A DNA stretch of 64,000 nt from Metaphire vulgaris (taxonomy: Eukaryota > Annelida > Clitellata > Crassiclitellata > Megascolecidae): contig CM030835.1 in the NCBI GenBank assembly GCA_018105865.1, positions 3,074,316-3,138,315 on the forward strand, written 5' to 3'. Shown piece by piece: positions 27,363 through 36,937 of the stretch. The position numbers were made by a program, and so were the translations under genes. Each line of letters opens with the position of its first letter. Positions within the stretch are counted from its first letter, which is position 1. The notes beneath the pieces were generated by a model, which saw nothing but the letters and a program-made list of their open reading frames with translations, was not told where the DNA came from and searched no databases.

Positions 27363-28333
27363 GGTTCATTAATTATGTCAACAAAATAGGGGAGGGAGTT
27401 TGAAAAAATTTGACACTTGCTGACAGGGAGTCAATTTCATTTTTTAAAATAAATTTAATAAATCAAAAAATTAATTTCCATAATTCTATTTTAGCATAAA
27501 AGCCAGCCATATAAAATATTTTTAGCTTCTAGGGGAGGGAGTTCAAAGTCGACATTATTTTCAGTGATGGGCAACTAGTTAACTAATTAGTTACTAACTA
27601 AAAGTGTAACTAAATTTTTTTAGTTATCTTCATAGTTTAATTAAATATAAATAGTTTAGCTAAAATGCTAGTTTAACTGAAAAATTTTAGTTAATAGCTA
27701 AATAGTTTAACTAAAGCTTTTTAGTTGGTGTCCCGAATTCTCAATAACAGTCCCCTTTCAATCTATTCTTTCTGGAAATTCTGGGTAATTTTTCCAAACA
27801 AACTTGACAAACTTGTGTTCCTGCAGTCTACTGTAGACTAAGACTTAGATATTAAATAGACAACAATTAATGATTTCAATGGTTCATTGACTGATATGTT
27901 CATGTTGCGAGCATCGTCTATGTTTTCATGAACACATCCCTGATACCTATAAGAAATAGTTGTAAAATTAGTTGCAAAAAGTTTCACTATAATTTTTTAG
28001 TCTAGTTAACTATTTTAGAAAGTTAGTTTGCAACTAAAAGTTTAACTACTTATTTCTAGTTTAAATTTAGTTATAGTTTAACTAATGTTTTTAGTTAGTT
28101 GCCCATCACTGATTATTTTTATATGGAGGGTCACTGAATGTTTGACAGTTGTTGACAAAGGGGAACTAAATACTGCCTAAGATTTTTTGACATAATTAAT
28201 GGGTGAACCCTTGTAGGGGTCAAAGTTTTTGACATAATTTTAGGGGCCCACAGAAAGTTTGACATTTGTAGACAAGAGGGAGGGGTCAAAAATTGCAAAA
28301 AAATGTTGACGTAATTAATGGACAGCCCCTAAC
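27363..28333. mobile_element. TTAATTACGTCA-type inverted-repeat element, interrupted
   Basis: The left end GGTTCATTAATTATGTCAAC pairs with the right end GTTGACGTAATTAATGGACA. The ends resemble the GGTCGTCCATAAATTACGTCA family at 58430-58824. It is split by a later hAT-type insertion at 27562-28111. Confidence 0.6.
27562..28111. mobile_element. hAT-type element, CAGTGATGGGCAACTA ends
   Basis: Inverted ends CAGTGATGGGCAACTAGTTA / TAGTTGCCCATCACTG with identical flanking 8-mers ATTATTTT. The interior consists of degenerate TAGTTAACTA-like units. It is inserted in the element at 27363-28333. Confidence 0.93.
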
Positions 28334-28586
28334 CACAATTAGAGAAGACATATGCTTATGAAACAAGACTGGAAAACTATTCTTCTAGGAATGCTGTGGC
28401 AAGACAAATACCACGCAGGCCTATTGGACTGCTTAAATAGAGTACGAAGAGTTGGTTAAAATTGTTGTCCTGTTTTTCACTGCTTTCTATTTTTAATTCA
28501 AACAATAAATTTGAATCAAGCCACAAACAACACATCCCATCACAACAGAAATTATAGACGTTCACACGGTTGGCGACGGTCCTACC

Positions 28587-28765
28587 CAGTGTTTATTTTA
28601 GGCCTTCTTAGGGGTATTCCCCCAAAAATTTTTTGCAAAATCCCCAAATTTTTTTAGATGTTGGCTGGGAATGGAAATTCCCCCCAAACGTGTGGAAACT
28701 CAAACCTTGTCCCCCCCAAACATTTCAAAATCCCCCCTATGTCAAGGGGGCTAGAATAAACACTG
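28587..28765. mobile_element. hAT-type MITE, CAGTGTTTATT ends (copy 1)
   Basis: A 179-bp element with ends CAGTGTTTATTTTAG / CTAGAATAAACACTG and identical flanking 8-mers GTCCTACC. It has three relatives, at 29936, 31292 and 34994. Its right-hand duplication coincides with the donor of the putative exon at 28773. Confidence 0.95.
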
Positions 28766-28772
28766 GTCCTAC

Positions 28773-28853
28773 CTGACGTTGTCCCGCAACTCTCGTCCCA
28801 AGTCGTCCGTCGAAAACCTTCGAGATGCCCGAAGTGAGCGGACAATCGGCTCC

Positions 28854-28899
<46 letters not shown>

Positions 28900-29346
28900 T
28901 GGTGGACACCGATGAAGAACTCGACGACTGACCCCGTCGACGTCGGATACTGAGACTCGTCTCGGCGACTCCCTCCGGCTGCGCTCGATCTCTTCGAGTG
29001 AGTGGAACCGATCGCACACGTACACGGCCAGGTGTCGCCGCTCTCGGTTCGCGGCGGTCGCGGTCTGATGCGCCTCAGCGACCGCGCGAAGAAGTTCGTC
29101 ACCGTGTGGCCGACCCCGGTAGCTCCCATCAGGTCTGGCGAAGGCGGCGGCGGCGGCGACGGCGACGGCGGCGGCGGCGGCCGACGACGAAGGGCTCGGT
29201 TCTTGTCGAGCAGGTCTGTCCCGGCTTAATTTAGAAGCAGAAAAGCGGAAAAACTCGGACCATACAGACGTTTCTAGAACGCCCCGCGATGCTCGCCTCG
29301 CTCGATCATCGTTTGGCTTCGTTCTACCGACGCACAAACGCATCAA
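28773..29346 (-). CDS. GC- and CpG-rich putative first exon
   Basis: An island of very GC-rich sequence in an AT-rich region, ending on the minus strand at a good donor (GTCAG|GTAGGA). The frame opening with ATG at 29346 stays open to the donor and leaves phase 1. A second frame is open over 28737-29129 and includes LMGATGVGHTVTNFFARS, which looks like a P-loop with His for Lys. The first frame then has HLAVYVCDRFHSLEEIE, faintly like torsin-type AAA proteins. That would need a frame change between them. A CAG-type run makes a poly-Ala, poly-Leu or poly-Cys tract depending on frame. The product is not identified and the true frame is uncertain. It could also be a promoter-associated CpG-rich UTR. 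Confidence 0.35.
28856..28898. repeat. (CAG)n triplet repeat, about 14 units
   Basis: A pure CAG/AGC run inside the GC-rich putative exon. It is likely to be length-polymorphic. Confidence 0.95.
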
Positions 29347-29601
29347 TCATCTACCGACGACGATCATGTTTTATGATCTCTCATGCATTTAGTTTGAATA
29401 GGCCTGGGCGATCAGGAGAATAATTATTAAACCTGTCGCACAACTAGGGAATGAAAGTCAATCCACAATAGGGAGGAGATTCGTTAGGCCTATTCGCGGC
29501 TGCTAGGTTTACTTACTAAGAGTCCAACAGATGCAATCAGGTGCTTCGAAATCAACGCAGGCCTAAGTCTGATCAAGGTCGTGACCATTAAAAGTCTAGA
29601 A

Positions 29602-29928
29602 CAGTGGTTCTCAGCCCTCTTTACTTCGCGGACAACTTATTTTGAAGTTCAAAAATGTATCGCGGACCACCTGATAATTTGAGCAGTCATCTGCTCCTAA
29701 AAAGCGGCGACTGATGGCCATTAAAATGCACTAAATACGCACAAAATGTGCCGATAATCTTTTTGTGCTGATCACCTTATTTTGCTCGTTGCACTTTTCA
29801 GATTTTTCACCTGGAAAATATATAGGCCTATGTCTAATTTTTATTTACGTTTTTCAGATCCCCGCGGACCACTAGACCACCTCTCGCGGACCACTTGTGG
29901 TCCGCGGACCACGTGTTGAGAGCCACAG
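29602..29928. mobile_element. hAT-type element, CAGTGGTTCTCA ends
   Basis: Starts CAGTGGTTCTCAGCC and ends GTTGAGAGCCACAG. The left flank is GTCTAGAA. The right flank copy GTCTAGAA is intact once the later insertion at 29936-30114 is removed, giving a perfect 8-bp duplication. Confidence 0.88.
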
Positions 29929-29935
29929 GTCTAGA

Positions 29936-30114
29936 CAGTGTTTATTCTAGCCACCTTGACATTGGGGAGATTTTAAAATGTTTGGGAGACAAGGTCTGAG
30001 TCTCCACACTTTTTTTGGAGGGGGGTTTCCATCCCCAGCCAAAATATTAAAAATTTAGGGGGAATTTTAAAACTTGGGGGAATTCCTCCCAGAGAAGGCC
30101 TAGAATAAACACTG
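29936..30114. mobile_element. hAT-type MITE, CAGTGTTTATT ends (copy 2)
   Basis: 179 bp, flanked by identical 8-mers GGTCTAGA. It is inverted in content relative to copy 1. It landed in the target duplication of the neighbouring element at 29602-29928. Confidence 0.95.
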
Positions 30115-30157
30115 GGTCTAGAAGATGCTTTAAAGCGCTAGGCCTATTAGCGTAGTC

Positions 30158-30330
30158 CATAGGCGGATTTAGAGTTTAATATTTGGGTAGGCTAGCTAGC
30201 ATGGGGTCTGGGGTGCCATCCAGCAGGCGACAGACCTGCATGTGTTGATGGAAAAAACAATTTTTTTGTTTTGGTGGGATTAGTTGGGTAGGCTTAAGCC
30301 GGTCCTAGCCTTTAATAAAACCCGCCTATG
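30158..30330. mobile_element. hAT-type MITE, CATAGGCGGATTT ends
   Basis: 173 bp with ends CATAGGCGGATTT / AACCCGCCTATG and identical flanking 8-mers GCGTAGTC. Confidence 0.9.
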
Positions 30331-31291
30331 GCGTAGTCCAGATAGTATCATAGTAGGCCTAATTTACAGGCCTTTCTTCGCAATGTTTTACGTGGGGTAC
30401 GGATAGATGGCCCCCAGTCAATTGCCGCAGGCAACTCGCCCCCCGACAAATTCGTTTCCAGGTAGGCCTAGGCCTACAACACGTCCCCAGACGTATCGCC
30501 CCAGGTAAAACTGAATTTTAAATTTAAAGAAATGAAAATGGCTAGCTTGGAAATTTAGGAGGCTGCATTCTTAATGCCATCTAAAGATGAAAAGCTAGAA
30601 AAGCTAGATAAGGTCAAAATTTAAAACCAATGTAGGCCTGTGAATGTACGCAAAACGGACGAAATAATATTATAGGCCTAAAGAGCAAAGTTAGGCCTAA
30701 GTTAGGTCATGCCCGATTAGGGATCGAGGAGTGCCGAGAGCTCAATATAGGCCTAGGCCTATGCAATAGCCTATTTGTTTTTGTGAGCTTAGGGCCTATA
30801 GCCTAGTGATTATTAGGAAAAATTGATAGCCTAACGGAATAATTGACATAGTCGAGCGATCATTCGATTAGGCCTACATGTGCGTTTAGGCCTAGGCCAT
30901 AGTAGGCCTGCTCAGGCTGCTCTATAAATAAGAGGCACAGTTTAGCGTTGGTGTTGCCATGGTCACGGAATTGGGGGGGCACGAATTTAAGGTTTCTGCA
31001 GACCCAGTTTTCAGGTCCAACTAGAGTTAGGCCTACTAGAGAATTTGAGGGAGCGTCTTACGCTTGACAAAACGTCTCCAGGACAAAAAATTAGAGTAAT
31101 GTAGGCCTATCTATAATGTTAGATTCAAATCTTGAGATTTTACAGAATATTTTCAGACTATATGAAAATATATTGACAATGACAAGTTGACAACTACTGT
31201 ACTTGCTAACATAGGCATCCGCAGAATTTTTCTAGAAGTGTAAAACAGGGTCTTGTGACGAAAGAAATGAAATTTTTCCAGTGGGGTGGGG
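30331..31291. other. AGGCCT-rich intergenic stretch
   Basis: The palindromic word AGGCCT, often extended to TAGGCCTA, recurs many times at about 30350-31110, singly and in doublets such as TAGGCCTAGGCCTA. No gene is visible. Confidence 0.7.
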
Positions 31292-31563
31292 CAGTGTTTA
31301 TTCTAGGCCTTCTTAGGTGGAATCCCCCCAGTTGAAAAATTCCCCCCACAAAAATTCTATATTTTGCATTGGGGGATAGAAATCCCCCACAAGAGAGTAT
31401 TGGGGAAGGACAAGAAGAATATGAACATAAGGAAGGACGTTGAACTTTTTTGCTTGTCGCCACGTCCGGAAAGCTTGTCTAGCTTTTTGGAGAGACAAAC
31501 CTTCTTCCCTCCCCCAAACATTTCAAACTCCCCCCAATGTCAAGGTGGCTAGAAAAAACACTG
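31292..31563. mobile_element. hAT-type element, CAGTGTTTATT ends (copy 3)
   Basis: It has the same terminal repeats and C-rich internal motifs as copies 1, 2 and 4, and carries about 90 extra internal bases (around 31385-31500). The flanks are G-rich, and the 8-bp duplication is ambiguous there (GGGTGGGG / GGTGGGGG). Confidence 0.85.
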
Positions 31564-32253
31564 GGTGGGGGGGGGGCAAAACTGGGTAATGTAACGAAAG
31601 AAACAAAAAGTAATAATGTTAACTGTACAAGACTGTCAGTGACTCAAGATCTAGGCCTATTGGACCATAGATTTATTATAATGATATTAAAGTCTATGTA
31701 TTGGACTATTTTATAAAGATTGCGCTCACAAATGTTAAGATATTTTGCCTTTATCAAACGACTAAAAGTTCCTAAAATTCAATATTTTGGTCTTAGTAGC
31801 GCTCGACTTCTCAAATTTTTAGCGTAATTGTCTTTGAAATACTTAAGAAATTTTGCCTTTATCAAACGTAATTGTCAGTTTGTAATCGTTTCTGTTACCT
31901 TGGTCTTTAAGCGCTTTTGATCTCAAATTACCGTAACGACAACATTGTTACATCGTCTTTCTGAAGGAAAATCGACACGTATAAGAGTTTTAAGAAGTTG
32001 TAATCATGGCTGTTCGAGATCAGCTATTCGGTAGATCTGACCGAGGTTATTATTCATGTACAATCTTTTGATCGAGTAGTCCGTAAGGACGATTTACCAC
32101 AAAAATCGTCTTTCCAATAAAAAATAAATAAACGTATAACCGATGGTCTGGCTTTCGTTTCATCGACGTCAGTTATATACGTATATACGGCGTTGGAATT
32201 CTGTATCTAACGCCCTTCTAACAGTAGGCCTATTGGACCAATAATAATAGGAA
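31564..32253. other. Intergenic, no gene recognised
   Basis: AT-rich sequence with a partial internal repeat (ATTTTGCCTTTATCAAACG at about 31741 and 31853). It may contain the promoter of the coiled-coil gene to the right, but no core element was recognised. Confidence 0.4.
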
Positions 32254-32387
32254 GTGTCTATTTTGCGGGCTGCCCGCAAAATAATTAAACCGCTGATTGG
32301 TATAATGAATCACGTGGTTATGGTTAGAGTTAGGGTTCCACCAATAGGCGGTTTAATTATTTTGCGGGCAGCCCGCATAATAGACAC
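32254..32387. mobile_element. Foldback element upstream of the coiled-coil gene
   Basis: 134 bp with inverted ends of about 45 bp starting GTGTCTATTTTGCGGGCTGC. Within each arm, GCGGGC..GCCCGC is itself palindromic. The centre is about 40 bases. It ends 209 bases before the ATG of the gene to the right. Confidence 0.85.
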
Positions 32388-32396
32388 AATCACATC

Positions 32397-32412
32397 CATA
32401 ATAATAATAATA

Positions 32413-32447
<35 letters not shown>

Positions 32448-32504
32448 GTTAAGATTTCATATTTTCTCAAATTTCTTAGAATAGTCACTTTTACTAGGAT
32501 ACTG

Positions 32505-32564
<60 letters not shown>

Positions 32565-32581
32565 GTATATGTGTGTGTGTG
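32397..32581. repeat. (TAA)n, (TA)n and (TG)n microsatellites
   Basis: A compound simple-sequence region: TAA units at 32397-32446, alternating TA at about 32508-32561, then a short TG run. It ends just upstream of the start codon at 32597. Confidence 0.95.
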
Positions 32582-32596
32582 TGATTTAATAGAACT

Positions 32597-35500
32597 ATGG
32601 ATGAAATGTCTGCTGGTGAAGTCTTGAATGGGGCATCTTGCATGTTGAATGATAAGCATGACTGCAATGGAAAACCATCCAATTATATTTATTGTAATGA
32701 AGCTTTCTGTTCTTTGGAATCTATAATGGCACTGAGGAACGCTTATATTGTTCTTCGCGATCGTTATAACAAGCTCAAACTGGAGAACTTAAAGCTCATG
32801 AAACACCTTAGAAAGAAATGCAAGGAAACGACTCCGACGGAGAATCTTTTTGACTCGTGTTCCAGCCCAAATGATCCTCCGAGGTCAGTTATCCACGATG
32901 CAGAAGTGCAGCCACTGAGCATTGCGTGTGAGCTTGAACGGCTGAGGGAAAGACTTTGCAGCGCGTCAGTGGAAATTCGTGACCACATCGATGCTGATCT
33001 CAAGGATTTGATGACGAGCATCATTCCTAAACTCGAGGATCTCAACCAACAGTTTTTGCTTTTCTCAGATGCTCATCAGAACTCGCCTGCCCTTACAAAC
33101 TTTCATGATATGCACATCACTTCAATGGATAATGGTGGGCATTTGTCTTCTGAAGCTATGTTAGATGACAGGAGGAGAAATTTCCACACGCAAGACACTC
33201 CTGTAGTGGGGATTTGGTTTCTTCATGGGATTATGAAGATAGTTTAAACTCAAGTAAGTTCTTCAGTTGTTTTTGTTATGGTTTTATTTGTATTTTCACA
33301 TCACACTTATAGCATGTTGTCTTATTATACTGCTTCTGTTTTAAAGTTATTCAAGTTCTAATATTAATAAGTAAAAATATGACTCACTGTTGATATTTAA
33401 TTCCAATACATAATAAATGCAGCTGAACCTTGTTTATCGTTTTTTGAAATATGTAATTATATCTGACTGTCACATTAAGTGTATGTGAATATTGAAAAAC
33501 CAGAAAGTGATCCTTTCATTTTTACTCAGCATAATAACAAACAACTCCACTGTATAACTGCATGCTGAACAGTCATGAAATGACTGCTTGAAATGCTTTC
33601 TCATGTAAATTAACCACATTTTGGGAACATACCGTATTCAAAACTTAATCATTTGACCACATCTCCATAAGACACTGTGCAATTTGTGCTAGATTCAAAT
33701 GCACCTTTAAGTTTGTCATTCTGAGCTGATTGTTGATCTAGAAATATTACATTCTTCTGAAACTGTTTTTTTATCATTGTCTAAGGGCCCATCCATATAG
33801 TATGTACGCACTGAGGGGAGGGGTGGTTGGATGTATGTGATGTTGCTTATGGATGCATACAGGGAGAGGAAGGGGTCTCGACTCATTGCATACGTATGCA
33901 CAAATTTATATATAGCCTGCGTAGCAATTAAAAACCCGCTAAGACTGGTTATTCACGAACATTAGATTTGAACACAATTACTTTCTCACAGACAAACAAA
34001 GGGTTACGAGAAATGTTCACATGGTTATTTTAAATAATCGGCCAGCAGACCTGGCAGAAGGGGGGTAGAGCAGGTCATTTGTACGTACGCATAAGGGAGG
34101 GGGTCCAGAAATTTACAGGGTGGAACAGATAGGAGGGGTATGAAATTATGCCTTTTTGGCAAAGGTAGTATATGGATATTATGGACGAACCCTAATTAGT
34201 TGTTACTGAAACATTTTATACAATTATATTGACAGTTTGGTTTAGGCATCTTGACTTTATGTCTAGTTTTCTTTGTTTTCTTTATAAGAGTACTGGTAGT
34301 TGATTCAGAAATTGCAAATGCGTACTCGGGTTTTGATATTTGTGAAGCAGGCGATAATTCAGCACACATTTCATCTGTCCAATTATGATGTATTGAAATT
34401 TATCTTCAATAATGTATGTTTTGTTAATTGTACGCTCAAAGACATGAAGACCACAAACGTGATTTAAACCAACAAACATTTTAAAAGAGGGTTGCATGAG
34501 TCACTATGGTTTTTAATACAGGCAAGATCCTACTAAACCATCTAAACCCAGATTATTAATATTGTTATTTATAATAAATTTGTTGTTGCAGTATAATAAA
34601 TAGTAATTATAAATGGTATGTATGTTGCAAACATGAAAAACCTCTGATTCTAGCTAAGGTATTGTTTAATCTGATGTAATATGCATTTATAATTGTAAAA
34701 CATTATGGCCATTGTTGTGATCAAATATGCTTGCAGCTAATTTACCCCATCATACAGGTTCTGTTATATTAAAGGTAATGGTAACCCCATACTCAAATGA
34801 GTGTGGGGTCCGACGCTGATCTCAGTGTACAGGTGGCTTACACCATTAATCTGTAGTTTGCCACTGCTTTCTCTAGACCTGCATTTTACCAGCACAGGCT
34901 TAATGCCACTACAGTGTACAGTATGTGTATTAGTAATGCTCTGTTGTATTAAGAGGCACAAAACTGTAATTATTCTGTGGACTTTGTTGTATCCAATGTT
35001 TATTCTAGGCCTTCTCTGGGGGGGGGCAATCCCCCAAAGTTTTAAAATCCCCCCAATTTTGTATATTTGGCTGGGGGATGGAAATTTCCTCCCCAAGTGT
35101 GGAGACTCAGACCTTGTCCCCCCCCCAAACATTTCAAAATCCCCCCCAATGTCAAGGTGGCTAGAATAAACACTGGTTGTATCTCACCATCAAGATTAGT
35201 GGTGTCATGGTCCAGTCACTCCGGTGGTAACATTCTGGACTGCCAGTCTTAATATCTTGGTTCAGTTCCTGGAGGCCGTCAACTTTTAGACCAGTACATC
35301 ACTGGGCCAACTTAACCTTTCACATCTTTCTCGTCAGCGCAAAAGTAACACAGTTCTCTGGTCCTGTAGCCAAAGATATGCACACTGCAAGACTTCCTTA
35401 GCTAAGGTATTGTAATCGATTTCATCCATGATGCCACTTGGAGCAAAAGCAAACCAAAGCAATTTGTGTCAACTGTAACATTTTGCTTTTGTTTTAGACA

Positions 35501-36021
35501 CGGTGGCATTAATAAACAGTCTAAAGGACGTTCTGGCATCAATTTCAACACAATCGAGTGATCTAGGAACGGCTTGCAGGCTACTGAAACATCAAAATGA
35601 GAAACTACTGCAAATGAAGATTAAAGTCATACCTAGACCAAGCAGCCCAGAACCTGGTAAATTTCTAAGTTGAATAACTGAAGATAATACATGTATGTGA
35701 TTTAGACATATTCTCAAATGTATTGGTAGTTCATCAGGCATTTCCTAAGCAAATTCACTACGATTGGATTCTGCCGTCTCAAATTTTCTTATCTTCAGCT
35801 AATATACATTCAAGATATTTCATCTTTGTTAATTATGTACAAGAAACATGGAAGGATTGACTGTAGATATTTGAATTAGAGTTGTTTACTGTTTGTTTTA
35901 TACAGTCATATGTTTACTTGCAGCTTTTGCTCGAGACTCTCCTGACATCAGTGGTTGGAGTATCATTCAAGGCCATAATAAGCAGATATATAATTTTGAT
36001 ATAAATTATCCAGAAATCTAG
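32597..36021 (+). CDS. Coiled-coil protein, three exons, product not identified
   Basis: Exons 32597-33253, 35498-35656 and 35924-36021 (stop TAG). The donors CTCAA|GTAAGT and CCTG|GTAAAT and the acceptors GTTTTAG and CTTGCAG are good and phase-consistent, giving about 304 residues. The protein is hydrophilic with two heptad-like helices: about residues 48-75 (MALRNAYIVLRDRYNKLKLE) and about 109-160, with a third in exon 2 (SLKDVLASISTQ, then RLLKHQNEKLLQM). The C-terminus ends NYPEI. The frame of exon 1 runs into TAA just before the donor unless one G is added to the run 33208-33211. With it, the frame continues as SSWDYEDSL and meets exon 2 exactly in phase. The helix order is faintly like TBK1-adaptor proteins, which is a guess. 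The ATG has a possible acceptor (TTTAATAG) 5 bases upstream, so a 5' UTR intron may exist. Confidence 0.8.
33783..34193. mobile_element. Inverted-repeat element, AAGGGCCCATCCATA ends
   Basis: The left end AGGGCCCATCCATATAGTAT is loosely complementary to the right end ATATGGATATTATGGACGAA. The interior is rich in GGGGAGGGG. It resembles the CGTCCATAAATTACGTCA families. It lies in intron 1 of the coiled-coil gene. Confidence 0.5.
34994..35175. mobile_element. hAT-type MITE, CAGTGTTTATT ends (copy 4)
   Basis: Ends CAATGTTTATTCTAGG / CTAGAATAAACACTG with identical flanking 8-mers GTTGTATC. It lies in intron 1 of the coiled-coil gene. Confidence 0.95.
35195..35425 (+). mobile_element. Probable tRNA-derived SINE
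   Basis: The head contains ATGGTCCAGTC..GGTGGTAAC and, about 40 bases on, a box B-like GGTTCAGTTCC, then a non-tRNA body. It lies in intron 1 of the coiled-coil gene, sense orientation. The boundaries are approximate. Confidence 0.5.
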
Positions 36022-36151
36022 AAAAGAAATAACTTTATATAAAACAAACTCTTGAAATAAGCACATGATCCCCAAATTTTGTTTTGCTAATTCTGTAACT
36101 GGTGTGTGTGTGTGTGTGTGTGTATTGGTGTGTGTGTACTCACTGTACTGG

Positions 36152-36153
36152 TG

Positions 36154-36189
<36 letters not shown>

Positions 36190-36190
36190 T
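36152..36190. repeat. (TA)n/(CA)n microsatellite
   Basis: Alternating TA then CA in the 3' UTR region of the coiled-coil gene, with a TG run at about 36103-36140 just before it. Confidence 0.9.
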
Positions 36191-36368
36191 GTATTTAGTT
36201 TAAAATTAAAAGATTATTAACACTGACAGTTGATATCTTAATTACTAACTTGTTTGAATCTGCAAATTAAAATGTACCTAATATTGCACCAATGAAATGA
36301 TTATTATAAATGGTCATGCGTCTACAGTGTTATTTCAACAAGGCAGAAACTTCATTTTCATAATGTGT

Positions 36369-36582
36369 AATAAAGTATCTGTTACTGAAACTACCGCAAA
36401 TGTTAATTTGAGCAGAGCTTATAGTTTATGCATCTGTTCCTTTTGATTTGTTGACATTACAGAGCATAGCAAGGAAGCTAAAATATGACACTATTACATG
36501 TTATTATAATATATGGCTGCCTTTCATGCAATAAGAACATGGTCTGAATAGAATGTACAGTTATACGAAATGTAAAAATAAA
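36369..36582 (+). terminator. Candidate polyadenylation signals
   Basis: AATAAA hexamers at 36369-36374 and 36577-36582, about 350 and 560 bases after the stop codon at 36021. Either could end the coiled-coil gene transcript. Confidence 0.4.
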
Positions 36583-36772
36583 ACATCAATAATCACATGA
36601 TTTGTATTTCTGTACACTTGTCCATAACAATACCAATTACATACATACACTTCTTCAGTTCTATTCAGTATAGCTAGCATAATGAAAAATGGAGAAAAGC
36701 AATGGTCATGATGAGCAAACTCTAAATAATATTCCATTCACATAAATCAAGATTGATGGGTGAAGACCTGAC

Positions 36773-36937
36773 CAGGGGTGTAGTCAGGAATTTGATTTGG
36801 GGGTTTAATGTGATTGGGGGGGGGGGTATAAGTCTTTAAAACATTGAAAATCTTAGAAAAACATCAAAAACTTTAAGGCAGCCTGATTTTGGGGGGTATA
36901 TATACCGATATCCCCCCACCCCGTCGCTACGCCCCTG
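36773..36937. mobile_element. hAT-type MITE, CAGGGGTGTAGTC ends
   Basis: Ends CAGGGGTGTAGTCAGG / GTCGCTACGCCCCTG. The flanks GACCTGAC and GACCTGAG are an 8-bp duplication with one change. Confidence 0.8.
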
